This document shows positions 1-14,100 of a stretch of 64,000 nucleotides of DNA, piece by piece. Made by a program: the position numbers and the translations under genes. This DNA comes from Galbula dea (Eukaryota > Chordata > Aves > Piciformes > Galbulidae), in assembly GCA_013399015.1 (NCBI GenBank), contig VWZX01004906.1:373460-437459 (forward strand), given 5' to 3'. How positions within the stretch are numbered: position 1 is the stretch's first letter; each line of letters begins with the position of its first letter. The notes under the pieces are model-generated. The model ran no database searches. It saw only the letters and a program-made list of their open reading frames with translations, and was not told the origin of the DNA.

Positions 1-2785
1 TGAAGACAGGTCAAGAACATCTTGACAGTGGTGTCCTTGCTCCCTGGGCCATGTGATGCTTTGCCCTTGTAGCATGAGTTGTCACATCTTTCTGCCTTTT
101 GTGGGATCTGCAGTATCTTGTGGGGACTTGCTTCCAGTGAGCTCTGCAGTGGTTCCTGCTCCATTACAAACGCTTGCTGGACGTAAGTCACGACCAGCAC
201 AGGTCCCTCTCCATCTGCTTGATCTGGGCAGTCCTTTCACTACAGCAGTGGGCAATGGGTTGGCCCTTTACAACTCCCCTGAGCAAGGTGGATACCCTGG
301 AGATGTCTTCTCTGACGACATGAGGAACAATGCCGCCAGGACGCAGTGGGGAGAGATGCAGTGAGGGACCTCCCTGCATGGAGACACCTTCACCCAGGGC
401 ACAGCACGCTTGGGGACCGGGTTGGGGATCTGTCTGGGGACAGCCCAACAGGACTGGTTGCTGTCATTGTTGCTGGGAGCGCAGGGTCAGTGCCACAGGG
501 TGTGGGAACGCCTGGCCAGGAAGCTCTTGGGTGTGTGTCTTTCCTGCGAGAGCCTCCCCAAACTGAGTCACCCTGTGTGATGCAGTGCTGCCCACCCTGT
601 GCTCCATCCTCCTGTGCCATAGGTGCAACCGTGGGCTCCCCATCTGGCACAGCCACCCACTACCATTGGGGGGGTCATGGGAGGCCAGTGCTTGGTTTGC
701 TTTTGGATCTGGCTTCAGTGTCCAGCAAAAGCCAAGCTGCAGTATGTGTAAAAGACAGGAAGTTTTGCATCTGACAGACAGAATAAACTGAGTTTGGTTA
801 TAACTCAGAGTGGCTGCAGCATTAAATCCAGCAATCTGCTGAAGGGGCTCCAAACAAACTTTATCTGCAGTGTCAGAAACTTGTGAAAGTGGAGTCTCTC
901 CCCAGGTGTCCTCTGGACACCTCTCCATAGTATGGAGTTGTGGCAAAAGGTGGTGGCAGGTAGCATGTTCGTAGGCAAGATGGGGTGAAGAGCTCCAGTT
1001 CTGCCCTAGGATCTTGGTGTCTGCACTGTGAACGCTTTTGGAGAGCTGCTGTCTGTCACCTTCCCTGGTGGGCAGCATAAAAACTTGTGCTGTGAGAACC
1101 TAGTGAAGATCTGATCCTTTGCCTTAATTTTCTTTTGGTGTCTTTTTTTTTTCTTCTTACAGTTGGCATTAATAGTAGAGCAGGACCAGCTCAGTACTGC
1201 AGCAGGGGTTTGGGTGTGCATTGCCATGGCAGACAAATGAGGGAAACACACTCCCATGCACAAAGAGGACCTGTGTCCCAAGCACCAGCAGTGCCTGGCT
1301 GCTCTTTGAAGGACTGCTCTGCATCAGGAGCTGCCCTGGGATGGTGGCTCTGCACCTCAGGCTTTTGCTTTGCACTTGAATCGTACAAAATGTAGCAAAG
1401 CTTGTGGTCTGTATAAGCAGGCATCTTGAGTGGCGCGCTGGGATCGACCGGGTGGTGAGCAGCTTCCTCTGTGGCACGGGGGGTGAGTGGAGCATGGAAA
1501 TGGGTGGCCTTTGACCGATCCAGGGGGGGTCTGGGGCACCCCTGGGAGCTGCCCTACCAGCAGCTGTAGCCCTCTCCTGCCCTGGGGGAGTGGCTGCGTG
1601 CACTGTGGCTGCCACCAAAAGCCCCACGTCGCTCATAAAGTCCAGCGCTAGGATTAGGATATATTAGAGATGCAGTTTCCTGGGAAACCTTAATTCTACC
1701 CCATGTGCTGCATGGACATCAGGATGCAATTGGTGATTATGTCATCCCCACTGTTTGCCCTCTAAGAGCCCTGCCCTGTTCCCAGCACAGGCTGAAGCCT
1801 GCAGCCCCCTCAGCCTCGGGGCTTGGGATACCATACCTGCTTGATTGTGCATCCTGAGGTTGCAGTGCTCCTGGAGACAGTCTGGAATTGCTTTCCTATG
1901 GCTCTCCTGTGTAATATCTGACCATTTGAAAACAAAATGGGTTTATGTTCTTGGCACTCTGTGGTGGGAGGACTGTGCTTCTACAAAGAGGCATCATCCT
2001 TCAGATAGTGGAAGAGTAAAACCAGCATGGCAAAACCCCACTAAACCTAGGGAGCTCTGAGACTCAAGCCTCTGATCTGAGCCATTTGCTCTAGGTCTGA
2101 GCTAAGCCCAGCACAGTATGTCTTACTTGCTTACAGCCCATCTAATTGCTGCTGACTGCCTCTGCACCCCCCTGCAAGTAAAACACCCATTTTTGAGGGT
2201 GTCAGCAAAGATAGGTTGCTCCACCATTGTCTGCTTTCTAGACCTGGAGGTGGAGGCATCTGAGTGGGTGCCACTCCGTGAGCATGCTTGAGCCTGTGTG
2301 TCCCTGCCTGGAAAGCCAGACCTAAACACTGAGGAAATACAGAGAGGGCTTTCCTCCAATTGGGAAGTGTGACTGCCGCGTGCAGAGCCTCTTGTCTGCT
2401 GAGCTGCTGTGCTGGTGCCCTGTCTTGTCTGAAGCTTCTCTGTGTTTACAGAGTGAGAGAAAGAGGGCCTAGGAATGGTGCCGGCAGCAAGCTGGGTCTG
2501 TGTCTCTCTAGCAGAATGCATCTGGGAAGTGGCATTCATGGCAGGTTTGAATGTAGGCAGATTGGGCTCTGGGCGGGAGGAACGAGCAGGCAACCCCTTC
2601 CTGAGCCCAGGAGGGTCAGCTAACTGCATTTCACAGCCCCACAGCATGCTTGGAGCCAGCAGAGCTCTTTGCAAAGGGTGAGCATCGGGCATGGCGCTGC
2701 CCGTCCGCCCGCCTGGCAGGCGCTGACGTGTGGAGCCTGTACCTTTGTGCATGTCGGGACGGCTGTCTGGGTGCTCCTGCCTTCC

Positions 2786-2822
<37 letters not shown>

Positions 2823-5016
2823 CGAGCTGGTGTGGGGCTGTGCTCTGCCGATGGCCTTGCAGCAGAGCAAAAGCCCCTTTGCACCTTTCCGAGGCATGGG
2901 TGCAACCTGCAGGATCTCCAGGCTGCTTGGGGCAATGAATGCTGATCTGTACCCACCTGCTGCAGGCTGAACCCTTCTTTGCCTTGGGGAGGAAAAAGCT
3001 GTTTAGAAAATGGAGAGGCTTCTCTCAGTGAATTTGCAGTTGCTGTTGCTCATCTCCCTGCCTCATCGGCCTTAGGCGGGTCCTGGTGGTCAAACAGCTG
3101 CAAAAGTCACTGGCAGCTTATTTCCCTAGGAGGCTTTGCCCCAGCAGTGGCAAGTAAAGCCCAGCAGCCCCCTGTGCTCAGCATTGCCCCTTGGTGTCCC
3201 TGGTTCCCAGTGGGGCCTGAATGATGCCACATCTCCCTCGGATGATGAAGGCAAGAGCAGATTTCCTGCCTCCTGCTGCGAAGGACCAGGCTCACTGGGC
3301 CCTGCCTCCAGAACCAACAGGAGGTTATGCTCTTTCACTGCCATCTAGCAGAGGCCGGTACCGACCCAGCTACCGGTACCCCAGGACAGCCATCTGTCCT
3401 GCTGCTGCCTTGCTGAGCAGGGAGAGCGTCTGCTTGCTCCCGTGTTTGAACCCTGCTTCTGCTGACCTGGGGTGGCTGCAAGCCCTTGTGGCTAGTAGGG
3501 TTTGCTCTGGGGATGATGCTCTGCAGCTTGCTTGTGCCCAGCCTGGTATGGAGAGACTGAGCTTAGAGAGCTGCCCCAGCTCCCCACTGCATCAGCTTCC
3601 TGAGGAGCCCGGAGCTGGGATCTTTACAGAGGAGGTGGTGAGCTGAGCCGTGCTCCTTCTGTTTCTCCTGCAGCTCAGGGGGATGCAAGGGCTCCAGGCC
3701 ACACAGAGGTGTTTACAGCTCCAGTTCCTGTTCCCTTTTCCTGCTGGGTTTTGCTGCTCAAGGCTATTGTTGGGCCATTTTGCACAGGAAGGAGGAAGAA
3801 GTGTTTTGTTTTAAGCTGATTAGAGGAGCTAGAGGGGAATGTGTGAGTGGCCCTGGTCTCCAAGGCTGGCCAGGAGCAGGGCCAGCATGGTGGTAGTGAG
3901 GACAGAGTCTGGCACTGGGCAGGATTAAGGCAGCCACCACAGTGTGTTAGGGCCATTTGGTCCTTGCTGTGGAACTGCCAAGTTGGTGGTGTTGTGGCCA
4001 AAACACATCTCACTGGATGGTCCAGCCTGGGTTTTGCAGCCTGGTGGGCAAGCAGACCTTGGCAAAAGTGCTTGGGTGTGCCCAGACCCTGGTGGAAATA
4101 TTGCTTGGTCCCGTGTTGGGATCAGGCTTTGGGGCTGGAGGTGGGAGGTACAGCTCTAGGGTTGCCAGGGGCTGTGGCATCCTGAGATGGGGTGCTCCGT
4201 CTGGGAAGCTGCTGAGGTGATAGAGCTGATGTGTGACTCCAGCACTGGAGGGGATCAAGCTCTGAGGCTTGCCCCATATTCTACTGCAGGATCATCTCCT
4301 TTTCACTAATAAGGGCAAACCTTGGGTTTTCTGTGCCGTGCCTGTGTCATGGCACTTGGGAGGCTCCTGCTTCCTGATGACTCCTGGTCACATTGGAGAA
4401 GCCCTGTCTTGTGTGATGTGGGATGCTGTGGGGGTTTGGGGGGGAGCGAAGAGAAAGCCATAGGCTGTTCATAGCCCTGTTGTTAAGGAACATCTTCAAA
4501 CGAGCCTTCAGGAGCCCTGGAAAATAACTAGTGAGTTCCTGTTTGTGCCAGTGCCATCTGATATCCCTGTACTGGGATCCATGCCCCTTCTCCCCCTCGG
4601 GTGAGGAAATGTGGCTGCACGTAGGGAGAGCATCCGCGTGCTGTACGGGGGGTGGCACTGTTGGCAGACCCATGCTGCAGTGGGAGAGTTGCTGGGGCAT
4701 CTGTGTGGGTGCTGGCAGTGCTGAGCCCATGGTAAGGGAGGGGGCTGGACAGCCTTCTGCTCTGCTTGGCACCATCCCAGCTTTTGGGACAAAGGCTGGA
4801 GCGTTTCCACGGCCGAGTGCTGGTGCCTGGAACACCACCGGCTTCCAGCACCTGCTCTGCAGGGCTGCCATGATACAGACTCAAGGCCCCAGCTGCTGCT
4901 CTGGCTGCTGCTGGCAGAGCTCATAGGGAGGTTTTAATGGGCTTCAAGTGGTCCCTGATTGCCCCCAAAAAGGCAGGGAGTACTCTAACCCTTCTTCTAC
5001 CCTTGCACTCTTCCAG
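1..5016. other. GC-rich non-coding DNA upstream of the first visible SHF exon
   Basis: I find no exon with family similarity here. Several long open frames exist on both strands, but they are low-complexity, unconserved-looking shadows of GC-rich DNA. By comparison with mammalian SHF, the N-terminal coding exon should lie upstream of 5,017. No recognisable counterpart is seen, so this block is probably intron, or promoter-proximal DNA of an isoform starting further left. It contains a (TG)n microsatellite at about 2,787-2,820. Confidence 0.5.
2787..2820. repeat. (TG)n microsatellite
   Basis: About 17 uninterrupted TG dinucleotides. It is probably polymorphic in length, and no function is implied. 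Confidence 0.95.
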
Positions 5017-5146
5017 CTGGCTGTCCTGGAGGACTACGCAGATCCCTTCGACGCAGCGCAGGTGGCTGGTAGCCAGGCAGGGCTGGAGAAGGTGACTGAG
5101 AATGATGGATACATGGAACCATATGAAGCCCAGAAGATGATGGCTG
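5017..5146 (+). CDS. SHF: SHF coding exon (first visible): YADPF / YMEPYEAQ tyrosine motifs
   Basis: The acceptor is a pyrimidine tract ending TTCCAG at 5,016 and the donor is G|GTAAGG. The exon begins on a codon boundary with LAVLEDYADPF and ends in phase 1 after KMMA. It carries three tyrosines in acidic contexts, candidate kinase sites and SH2 docking sites. Confidence 0.9.
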
Positions 5147-8100
5147 GTAAGGTGGAAAGCTCCTTGCAAAGGCCACTCTTGGCACCTCTGCTCTCTGCTG
5201 TGTGAATGTTGGTGGTGAATTTGAATTTGGTGTACTCTGTTCCTTGCAGCCTGTGGCAGCACCAGGTCCCCCAGGCAAGGCAAATCTGGGTGGTCACTGT
5301 GGTAGCGTGCAGCCACCTTTACAGGAAGATTTCTACAGCTTTAGCCGTATGTGGTGGGCTTGCCCTAGCCAGAGCACTCACAGAGGCTACCCGAGCGGTA
5401 AAGGCACCTCGATTTTTCTCCCTGTGATGCTCCCACCTGGGACCACACTATTTGCTTGCCAGGCTGAGGCAGGAAAAACCTGATATTTGATGTGTCTGTT
5501 ATAAAACTAAGATGGATGTGGGAGCTACTTAATTCGGTTAGGACTGGGCCAGAGCGTGCCGCTGGCTGCTGCAACAGCAGGGTCCCCAGTGGGCTTGGTT
5601 ATGGCTGGAAAGCAGGCGAGGTGTGAGCGTGTGCTCCCACAGGCATTGCTCTTGCTGCTGCAGCACGTGCAGGGTCACTGTGCCGGCTTGCACACTCCAG
5701 CCTCTGGCTCTGCTTTGCAGTTCTATGGTTTTCCTGGAGCAAGTGGTTTCTGGAAAGCTCATGTGGCTTTTTGGACTAGACCACTGGATTTCTTGGAAAA
5801 ATCAGCAAGCGGTGAAGAGGCTTCTGGTGTCTGTGGGAGAGACTTTTGTTTTGCTCAAGGGAAGGGCATTTCATTAAACCAGCAAAGCTGGGTATCCAGG
5901 AAAGAAAGTCAGCCTTGCTTCTCACAGAGGACTGGGATCTGGGATGCTCTGTCCCCAGAGACCCCACTTTGCAGGGCTGCCCAAAAGCAGAGATGTTGTC
6001 CTATGGGGAGAGAAGACACCTTGGTGCTGCAGACTGCTTGGGGCCCTGCTGTCCAGGAGCTCCCCTGCTCCTGGCAGGTGCTTGCTGGAGGTTTGGGAGG
6101 GGGCAGTCTCCTCCATTACTGATGCTCCCTACCCTGTTGCCTTCAGGTGAAATTGAGTCCTTTCATGTAGCAGGGTTTTGGGGACCATGGCTGGGCCATG
6201 TTGGGCAAAAAGCTCATAATCTTGTCCCTCTTCTGCCAGAGATACGCCAGAAGGGCTTAAGGGAAGCTCCTGCTCGGCCACTGCACCTCTATGACACTCC
6301 CTACGAGCCTGTGCTGGGAGGGCTGGACATAGATGGTGACCGTCCAGCTTGTCCCAGGCCCAGGGAGTCCCGGCTGCCTGAGGATGATGAGCGGCCACCT
6401 GAGGAGTATGACCAGCCATGGGAGTGGAAGAAGGAGCGGATCTCCAAAGCATTTGCAGGTGAGTGCAAGGACGGATAGCTGCCACAAAGCAACCAATGCT
6501 GTGTGGCATTTTGCCCAAGGAAAGCTGGCTCCTTGGGGTGCTTCCATCTTTTGGGGGTCAGCAGTGTTGGCCTCTGCATTTCCATGGCTTGGGGAGTGCT
6601 CATGCACTTGCAAAGGCTGTTAATCTTCAGCAGGGAGCCAGTCTGGGTGGAGTGGTGGATAGAGCTGCCTTGGCAGCCTGTCTAGTGCCTGTCTCTTGTT
6701 GCCTCATTCCCCTTCCGACTGATCACAGCCTGCAGTGCAACCTCCCCCCGCACCAATCTCGAATTGCAGGAGAGAGGCTTGACCCTGGCCTCAAGCAGAT
6801 CTCTCCTTCCTTGGGGCAGGAGGAGAGCTGGGTGCTCCTGCTGGACCCTTTGGCCAGGCGATTGTCCAGCCCCCTGACCTATTTATCTGTGCTGGGGGAT
6901 CGATTGTGTTTGTGTTTGTTAATGAGGAAATCCATGCTGTGCATTAGCGCTGGCTCCTCCGCCAGTGCTGGCTAATTGCCACGCTCTTCTCTAGGCTGCA
7001 TTTTAATTGCAGCACTGCGCGTCTGCGTTGCAGCCGGTGTGCGCAGGGTGCTGAGCTGGCAGCCCTGCACGGGGTTGCTGGCGGAGAGGCGAGGAGATCG
7101 GGGCTGGGAAGCGAATCATCGTTTGGATTTGGGCTCTCTGAATGGAGATGTGTGTGCTGGGCTCGATGCCGTGGCCTCTACTCATGCCTGGGTGGCACTT
7201 GTGCTGCTGGGATTTGGCTGGGGCTCAGGGCCAGCGCCTGTGTCACACTGTGCTGAGGATTCGGCTTGTTGGGCTCCGTCATGAAACATGGTGTGCTGCC
7301 AGGCTGGATTTGTGCTGAGTTGTCTGTGCTCTGGATCTGGGCAGATGGACCACCTTGCTCCATGTCCCTGGGTGGAGGTGGTACGTTCACAGGTCTGCTT
7401 CAGGCATGGATGCACGTGGGTGCTCTCCAGAGTCTCAAGAGAGTCAGGGTTGCTGTGCCCGGGGCCACATTAGGGCTTGCTGCCTGTTTTCTTCTGGAGC
7501 CAGAGCAGGTCTTGCTGGGGCTTGCAGGGCATTTCTCCTGTCCTGCGATGCTGGAATCTCTCTGCTGGCCCATTCTCTCTCTGGGGGGCCTGTTGATGGG
7601 CAGCCAGTCCTGGCATGAGATGACAACTTGCTGGTGCCTAGCAGGGGAACGTGGATCCCATGGGATGACTGGGAAACACCCAGAGCAAGAAAGATGCACA
7701 GACAGGACAGATGGCAATGGGACACTTAGGCAAGGTGGATGTGCACATGGGACAGGGCTGATGATATGCCCCCCTTGCCCCAGAAAGGGTTGGCTGGGAA
7801 AGCTGATGGAGGAGCAGGGTCTCTGCATCGGCCACGTACCCCACATCAGGCCTGTTCTCCTGCTCAGTGCTGGGGAGAGGATGAGATGGCCAAGCTGGCA
7901 TAGGGCTCCCGGGAATTTAATCCTTGGGTCTTTATTCCCACAACTGCTTTCCTTCTCCATGGGCCTGGTGTTGCTGATGGTTTTTTCTAAGCCCTTTCTT
8001 TCTCTCTTTTTCTTTCTCTCTCTTTCCCCCCCATCCCTCCCCTTGCCTCCCCCATCTAGTTGAAATCAAGGTCATTAAAGACCTGCCATGGCCACCGCCG

Positions 8101-11100
8101 GTGGGACAGCTCGACAGCGGTGAAAGCCCCCTGGACAGTGAGGCCGGTGCCCCTGTCCCTCTGCAGCACAGCCAGCCCAGCTACGAAGACGCCAACGGTG
8201 GGTCTTGCGTGACAGGGGGGTGTCCGGGGGGCTGTGGCCGGGGCTCGGCGTCACCCTGCCTCGCTGCCCCGCCGCTGCTGAGATGCTGTGACACCTCGGA
8301 GCTTGCCCGGAGCTGGCAGGGCTCTGCCCACTGCCTGCAGGTGCTGCCAGACATCCACCTTTCTCCTGCCTTCCCCCAGCTCCTTCTGGCCCCTTCAGTT
8401 GTCCTGTGCTGGATGCCGGACGTCTTTCCTCATCTCTCCTACATCTTCTCTATCTCCATGATGCCTCTTGGCATTCAGCAGTTGAGCTGCACCAGGGGAT
8501 TATTCGGTGGCAGAGTTATTACCTTCTCTTTTGTTCTCTCCTCTTTGCCTTCAGATTCCCAGTGTTTGATGACTGCTTTTATGGTCTTCTTGACAACCGC
8601 TCTGAGCGTTTAGCTGATGTTTTCTTGCGACGTTTAATACCCAGGTCCCTTAAAGGTGTGGTAGCAGCTAATTCAGATCCCACTGCTGAAGTTGGGGTTG
8701 TTTTTTCCCGTGCACCTCGCTTCATCATTTAGCACGGCTCCCGTTTCCTCTGGTATTTTATTACCTTGCTGCTCAGTGGCAGGAGGTCCCTCTGGATTCT
8801 TCGCTCTCATTTTTGCTATCCTGAACAGCTGAATCTCCCAGGTACACTTTGTCATCTCAGGTTTGCCTTGTTGTGCAGCCTTTTTTCTGTGTGTTGAGCA
8901 GCCGATCCCTCGTGTGAATCCCCCTTGGACACCACTGGCAGTCTGGCTTATGAAAGCCAAATAATGCTGCTTCTCATTTAACCCATTACTGATATTTTAA
9001 GGACCTTGCTTTTATGCTGTGGTGGATTAGGGTTTTGCCAAGAGCCTTAGGTGAGGGGGTTTATTGAAAGCCATCGTGCCTTCCGGGGCTGGACTGCCAC
9101 CCTTGCAGAGAACTGGGGTGGAGGTGTGACTTTTCTGCGAAGTGGCAGCTGTGCCGTGTCTGCCCGTGCATCACTAACGCTGCTCCTGGTAGACACTGCG
9201 ACGTGCCAGGTGCAGATGTCTGATTTCCTTATCTGCAGTTATCCAGATCCCTGCAGAGCTTTGTAAAGAAAAAACCAGCATGGCTTTTGCTGCCTCCCAG
9301 GTGGCTCGGAGCACAAGGTTGCACGTGACAACTGATTTTGCTGCCCATTGTAGGGCACTCCAGAGCGATGTGGCTGCTCTGCCAAGGCCATGTTGGGCAA
9401 CTGTCCCAAACCCATTGGGACGCTACAGGCTGAGATCAGCCTCGAGAAAGAAAGGTCTTGGCAAGAGGAAACTTCCTGATCCTCTTCCTACAGTGAATGC
9501 AAGTGTCAAGAAAAATTAATTTCTTCTCTATGCAGCCTCTTCTCTTCCCTCATCGTTTATTATCCCCGCGGTCGCTCTGACAGTTCCGCTCCTGATGAAC
9601 ACATCAGTTCCTCGTTTCTCCTGGTTTTAGCAACAGAGTATTTTTTTCTCCCTGACTTGGTGTGTTGTGTTAGGTTGATCTTGCCAGAGTTTTGTCTCAT
9701 TTTCTACTTCCCCTGTCTGCAGGCGACTTGGACTTCTTGAAGGATGTCTTCTTACTCCTAGGGGCTTGTTTGTAATATCCTGTTTAATCATGCGCATGCC
9801 TCTGCCTCGCTCTGACAGGTGCAATGCATATCTTCTGCACCTCTCACACAATGACTTTGTACCACCAGCAAACACTTGGGTGTTTTGATTGTCTGCCTTT
9901 TTAATGATCACCCCAATTTTTTTAAGGCAATGAGCTGAAATTGAAGCCTGGATGTTATGTACAAGGGCAAGCCTGGCCGGTGCAAAGCCAGACTGCTGCA
10001 GAGGCAGGGCTTGTCAAGCCTTAGTGCCTGGTACCTCCTCCCAAAGCTCCTTCTCAGGGGTGGGGGTGGGAGTTTAAGCCATGCTAAGCTGCAGAGGACT
10101 TTGGCTGGGTTCTCTTTTGGCTGCTTTCCTCTATTCTCGGGGCTGGGTGGAGCTGGAGACCTGCTCACCTGTGGAGGGCCCTGACAAGACGGCCCTCAAA
10201 TACTCTGCTAGAGAGAAAAACATCCCTTTCTGGGTATTTGTTGCCTCTGCCCTGCAGTAGTGTGGCCTCAGCATCTCCCTGCTTTTGCCTCCCCTTCCAT
10301 TTTGCCAGGGACAATGGGGAGGGGGGAAGCTGCCCAGCCTGGGACATCCTACTCATCCTAAGAGCTGTGGATCCCCAGGCTCAGCCACCTCCGGGGCCAC
10401 TGTGCCTCCTCGGCATCGGCCATCAGCAGCTTCTTGTCAGGGCAGCTCTGCCAGATCGATAAGTAATTTGTGTGAGGGGGCTTGTGTTGCAGGGGAGCAA
10501 TAATGGACTCTCTGGAGGAGGGAGAAACAATATCATTAATGCTGAAATCATCCCGCACGGAAATAACAGTTGGCGGGAGGCTGGGTCCCAGGGGCACGTC
10601 TCAGTTCAGCCCCAGCCGCTTGCTGGGCCGCCCTGACGGGTGGCCATCAGTGCCGCAGCCCTGCCCAGTGGTCATCAGCATAGCCTTCATGGGTGGCCAT
10701 AGGGCTTTCTTGGTGCATGGAGCTGTGGCTGGGCAGATGGTTGGGTCAGGGTGGTACCTTGCAGGTAAAACGTCCCCTTCCCACCTTGGGGAACTATTTT
10801 TTTTACCTCAGGAGGTTTCCTTGTGCCTGCAGAAACGTGTCCATCATTCCCAAGCTGCTCTGTTAGCTCTGTCTACCTCTTCCTCTTTATTCTTAATTTA
10901 AATAGATGTTTTTTTCCCCAAGGTTGGAGAGCCTCTCCTGACTGCTTCTCACTTAACTCTATGCTGCATTAACTCTCTGGTTGCATTAGCAAAACCTCGA
11001 TGAGCTTTTGAAACCTCCCAGGAAAATATTTCCAGGGGCTGAGGCGTTGTGAGGACCCCAGTTCTGGTCTGTTGGGGAGCCAGCCTTGTCAGTCCTGGGG

Positions 11101-14100
11101 CACTGCAGTGAGCAGCAGTCCAAGAGCTGTCCTGCCCTTGCTTAGAGCAAGGGGATGAGGTAGTGTGAGGGTACCCAGTGTGATGTGACATGACTCTGGC
11201 TCATTCTGTGGGCTCCCTCCATCAGGGGAAAGCTGGGAGCTCATCCTGTCTGCCTGTCCTCACCACGGCTGTGACGTGTCTGTCTTGCAGGTCCATTAGA
11301 AGGGCTGGGGTATGGCCGCACCTCGCCCTGCAGGGAGGAGAAGGCCAGGGCTGGCCTCAGGCATGGCTCCAGCAGCCTCAAGAGCACCAAGACGCTGATT
11401 GCCGAGCCTGGTCCCTTTGTTGGAGAGAGGATTGACCCTGCCCTGCCCCTGGAGAGTCAGTGGTGAGTCCTGCCTGCCCCTGAGCCAGGGCTGCCTGACC
11501 TCTCTGCTTGCTCTGGAATCCCTATGGCCACATCATGATGAGCCCGAGGGTAGATTTCCTTCTTTCTTTCTTCCCTGGCCCTGTTTTTTTGCCTGCTTGT
11601 CCCTGCCACCCATCTCACAGCTGTGGCGTGCCCTCTGCACCCCACTGAGCTGCCCATTGGAAGCCCCCACCCTTGTTCCGCAACCCCAGCAGTGCCACCC
11701 ACATCCCTCTCCCTGACTGTGGCTACTGTTCTGGGGAGTTGCCAGGGGTGCTGGCATTGCCCTGAGGCAGGGTCCTTCCTGGGTGTCTGCTGTCCGCCTG
11801 GCACAGCCTGGTTATTCTCCTGCCTCCAGCTGGTACCACGGAGCCATCAGCCGGACGGACGCAGAGACACTGCTGAGGCTGTGCAAGGAGGCCAGCTACT
11901 TGGTGCGCAACAGCGAGACCAGCAAGAATGACTTCTCCCTCTCCTTGAAGTGAGTGAGCCCAGGCGAGGCTGGGGGCGGGTGGTGGACCCACAGCAGAGG
12001 TGACCTGCTGCCGTGGGTGACCCCTCACAGGAGCATGGGTAACTGAGATGACCCCACGGGGTGGTCAGAAGCGGCTGGAATATGAAGGCCACACTTCTCT
12101 GCGGTGTGGCACCAGCCTCTGCTTTGGTGTCTGGCAGAAATCTCTTGGGAAGGCTCTTGTGGATCCGGAGGCACACTGCTCTTCCCTTGGCAGTGCTAGT
12201 AATCCCTCAGATGGATAGAATGAATTGCTTCACTGCTCAGTGGAGTGGATCTGGTTACAGCTTCCAGCTCTGGCTTCTTGTTATCCTGGTTCTTTGTAGC
12301 TCAGTTTCATGGGAAAAGAAAGTTTGTGTGATCCCATTGTGGGTGGAAGCATGGGTGCCCATTCCTGCCTCCCCAGCCTACATAATCACTGAAGCTGTTG
12401 CTTACGGCACTGTAGGGAGGACATTACCCTGCTTGGTGTCCCAGCAGGGAAACCTCACCCCCCACAGCATGACTTGGGTTGTGCTTGGGTTTTTTGGGGG
12501 GGATCTTTGCACCTTCCCCAAGTTTTCCAGATTCCCTGAGCACCAAAACTGCATGAAGCATCACTGCATGCATCCTGCTGGGAGTTGCCCATAGCTCCTC
12601 ATCCTGCTCCTTTGTGACTCTTGGGGCAGCCTGAACCCAACAAATCAAAGCTGTTACTGTCCTGAAGATCATGATGGATTAACAAATACCTTCTTGCCGT
12701 TCTGCTGGATGGCTGTATTAGTTCTGTTCCTGGCAGATGTGAAAAAAGTATTTATTGAGCACTTCAGTCATCTCTGCCCAACGACAGGCCACATATCCTG
12801 ATGTTTTTCTCAGTATACTTTAAGTTTCCCCCAGTGGTCTCTGTGCCTGCATTGCTCCCTGGTGGTTTCAGCCTCCTCTGTTTATTTCCCAGTGACACAA
12901 TTGTGAATTAGATTGCTCTGTCTCTCTATATATTTTTATCACTTTTTTTTTCTGCCTTCAGCACCAAACCAGTGCAGACGTTTAGCTGCAAATACTCTTT
13001 CTTCCTTCTGCACTTGTAGCTTTTGGGTCATAGAAGCCTTTCCAGAGAAGCTCTCTCCTTTCTTTTGTTGTGTCACAATTTTTACTGATGTTTTAATTTT
13101 CTCAGTATTATTGTTCCTTGCCCTGGTTTGTGATCAATTTGAAGGCAACAGCTTCTGCTGGTTGAGAAGTCATACTTGATGCTGTGACAGGTCTGCTCAG
13201 GCACTCAGTGAGTGGCATTAGCTAGTGTGTGTGTTGGGAGAGCCTGGGAAGTGGTCTTGGGGTTGGTGATGGAGCTTCCTCCCTCGCCTCCCTTTCTATC
13301 AGCTGTCTACAAGCCAGTCACTCATTTTTGGGGGACTTTTCCCTTACTTCTTACTGCCCATCCTTAGCCTCGTGGCTAAAATGGCTGAATTCTGTTCTCA
13401 AATGGCATATGTGGTTAGGACGTGGCTTTGCAGCAGTGTACCACCTCCCCAGAGGAGCCTGCAGCTCATCCAGGAGCTGCTTCAGCATTGCCTGTCCACC
13501 AACTGTGCTTACAGAGAGCCCACAGCCTTGGGAGCATGATTTTTACTCCATTGCCTTTCTCTGTAGAGCCTTTTCCAGCAAAATCCCTTGGGATGCCTTT
13601 TATATAGCTGTAAGCTGCTTGTCTGCATTTTTCTGATTTTTTTAACCCTTTTTTTGGTATGTTTTGTGGTTTTATTTTTTGTTTTACTTTGAAAAGGAAG
13701 CCAGCTGAGGAGATGGCCTGAAAGAGAGCTCCTGTGCTGACCTCAAGCCCTTTTCTGCTGCTTTAAAGACATATATGCATGAGAGAGAGAGAGCAGCAGC
13801 AGCAGGAGTGGCAGTACCCATAGCTTGTCAGGTAGCCAGAAGGATTTAACCCTGCTGTGACAGTTCTGGCTGGTCCAGGCTCAGCAGCCCCCCACTGCCT
13901 CTCCTGGACAGGGTTGTAGTGTGTCACTGCCTCAAATGCTTGGAGAGTGAGCCCCTCCTGGCTCGGGTGGCGGAGGCCACACTTGTCACATTAACAGGCA
14001 AGACTCTGGCCTTAATGCTGCACTTACTGCAAAGGTTTGGGTCCTTCCTCACATCTGGAAGGTGCTCAGCAGGAGCAGCACCTGCCCCTTGTCCTCATCC

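Noticed and set aside
464..1078. 204-codon minus-strand open frame
   Set aside because: No recognisable domain, compositionally biased, and overlapped by open frames on the other strand. This is typical of GC-rich non-coding DNA.
2123..2956. 277-codon minus-strand open frame with a His-Thr repeat
   Set aside because: The HTHT stretch is just the translated (TG)n microsatellite. No family similarity is seen.
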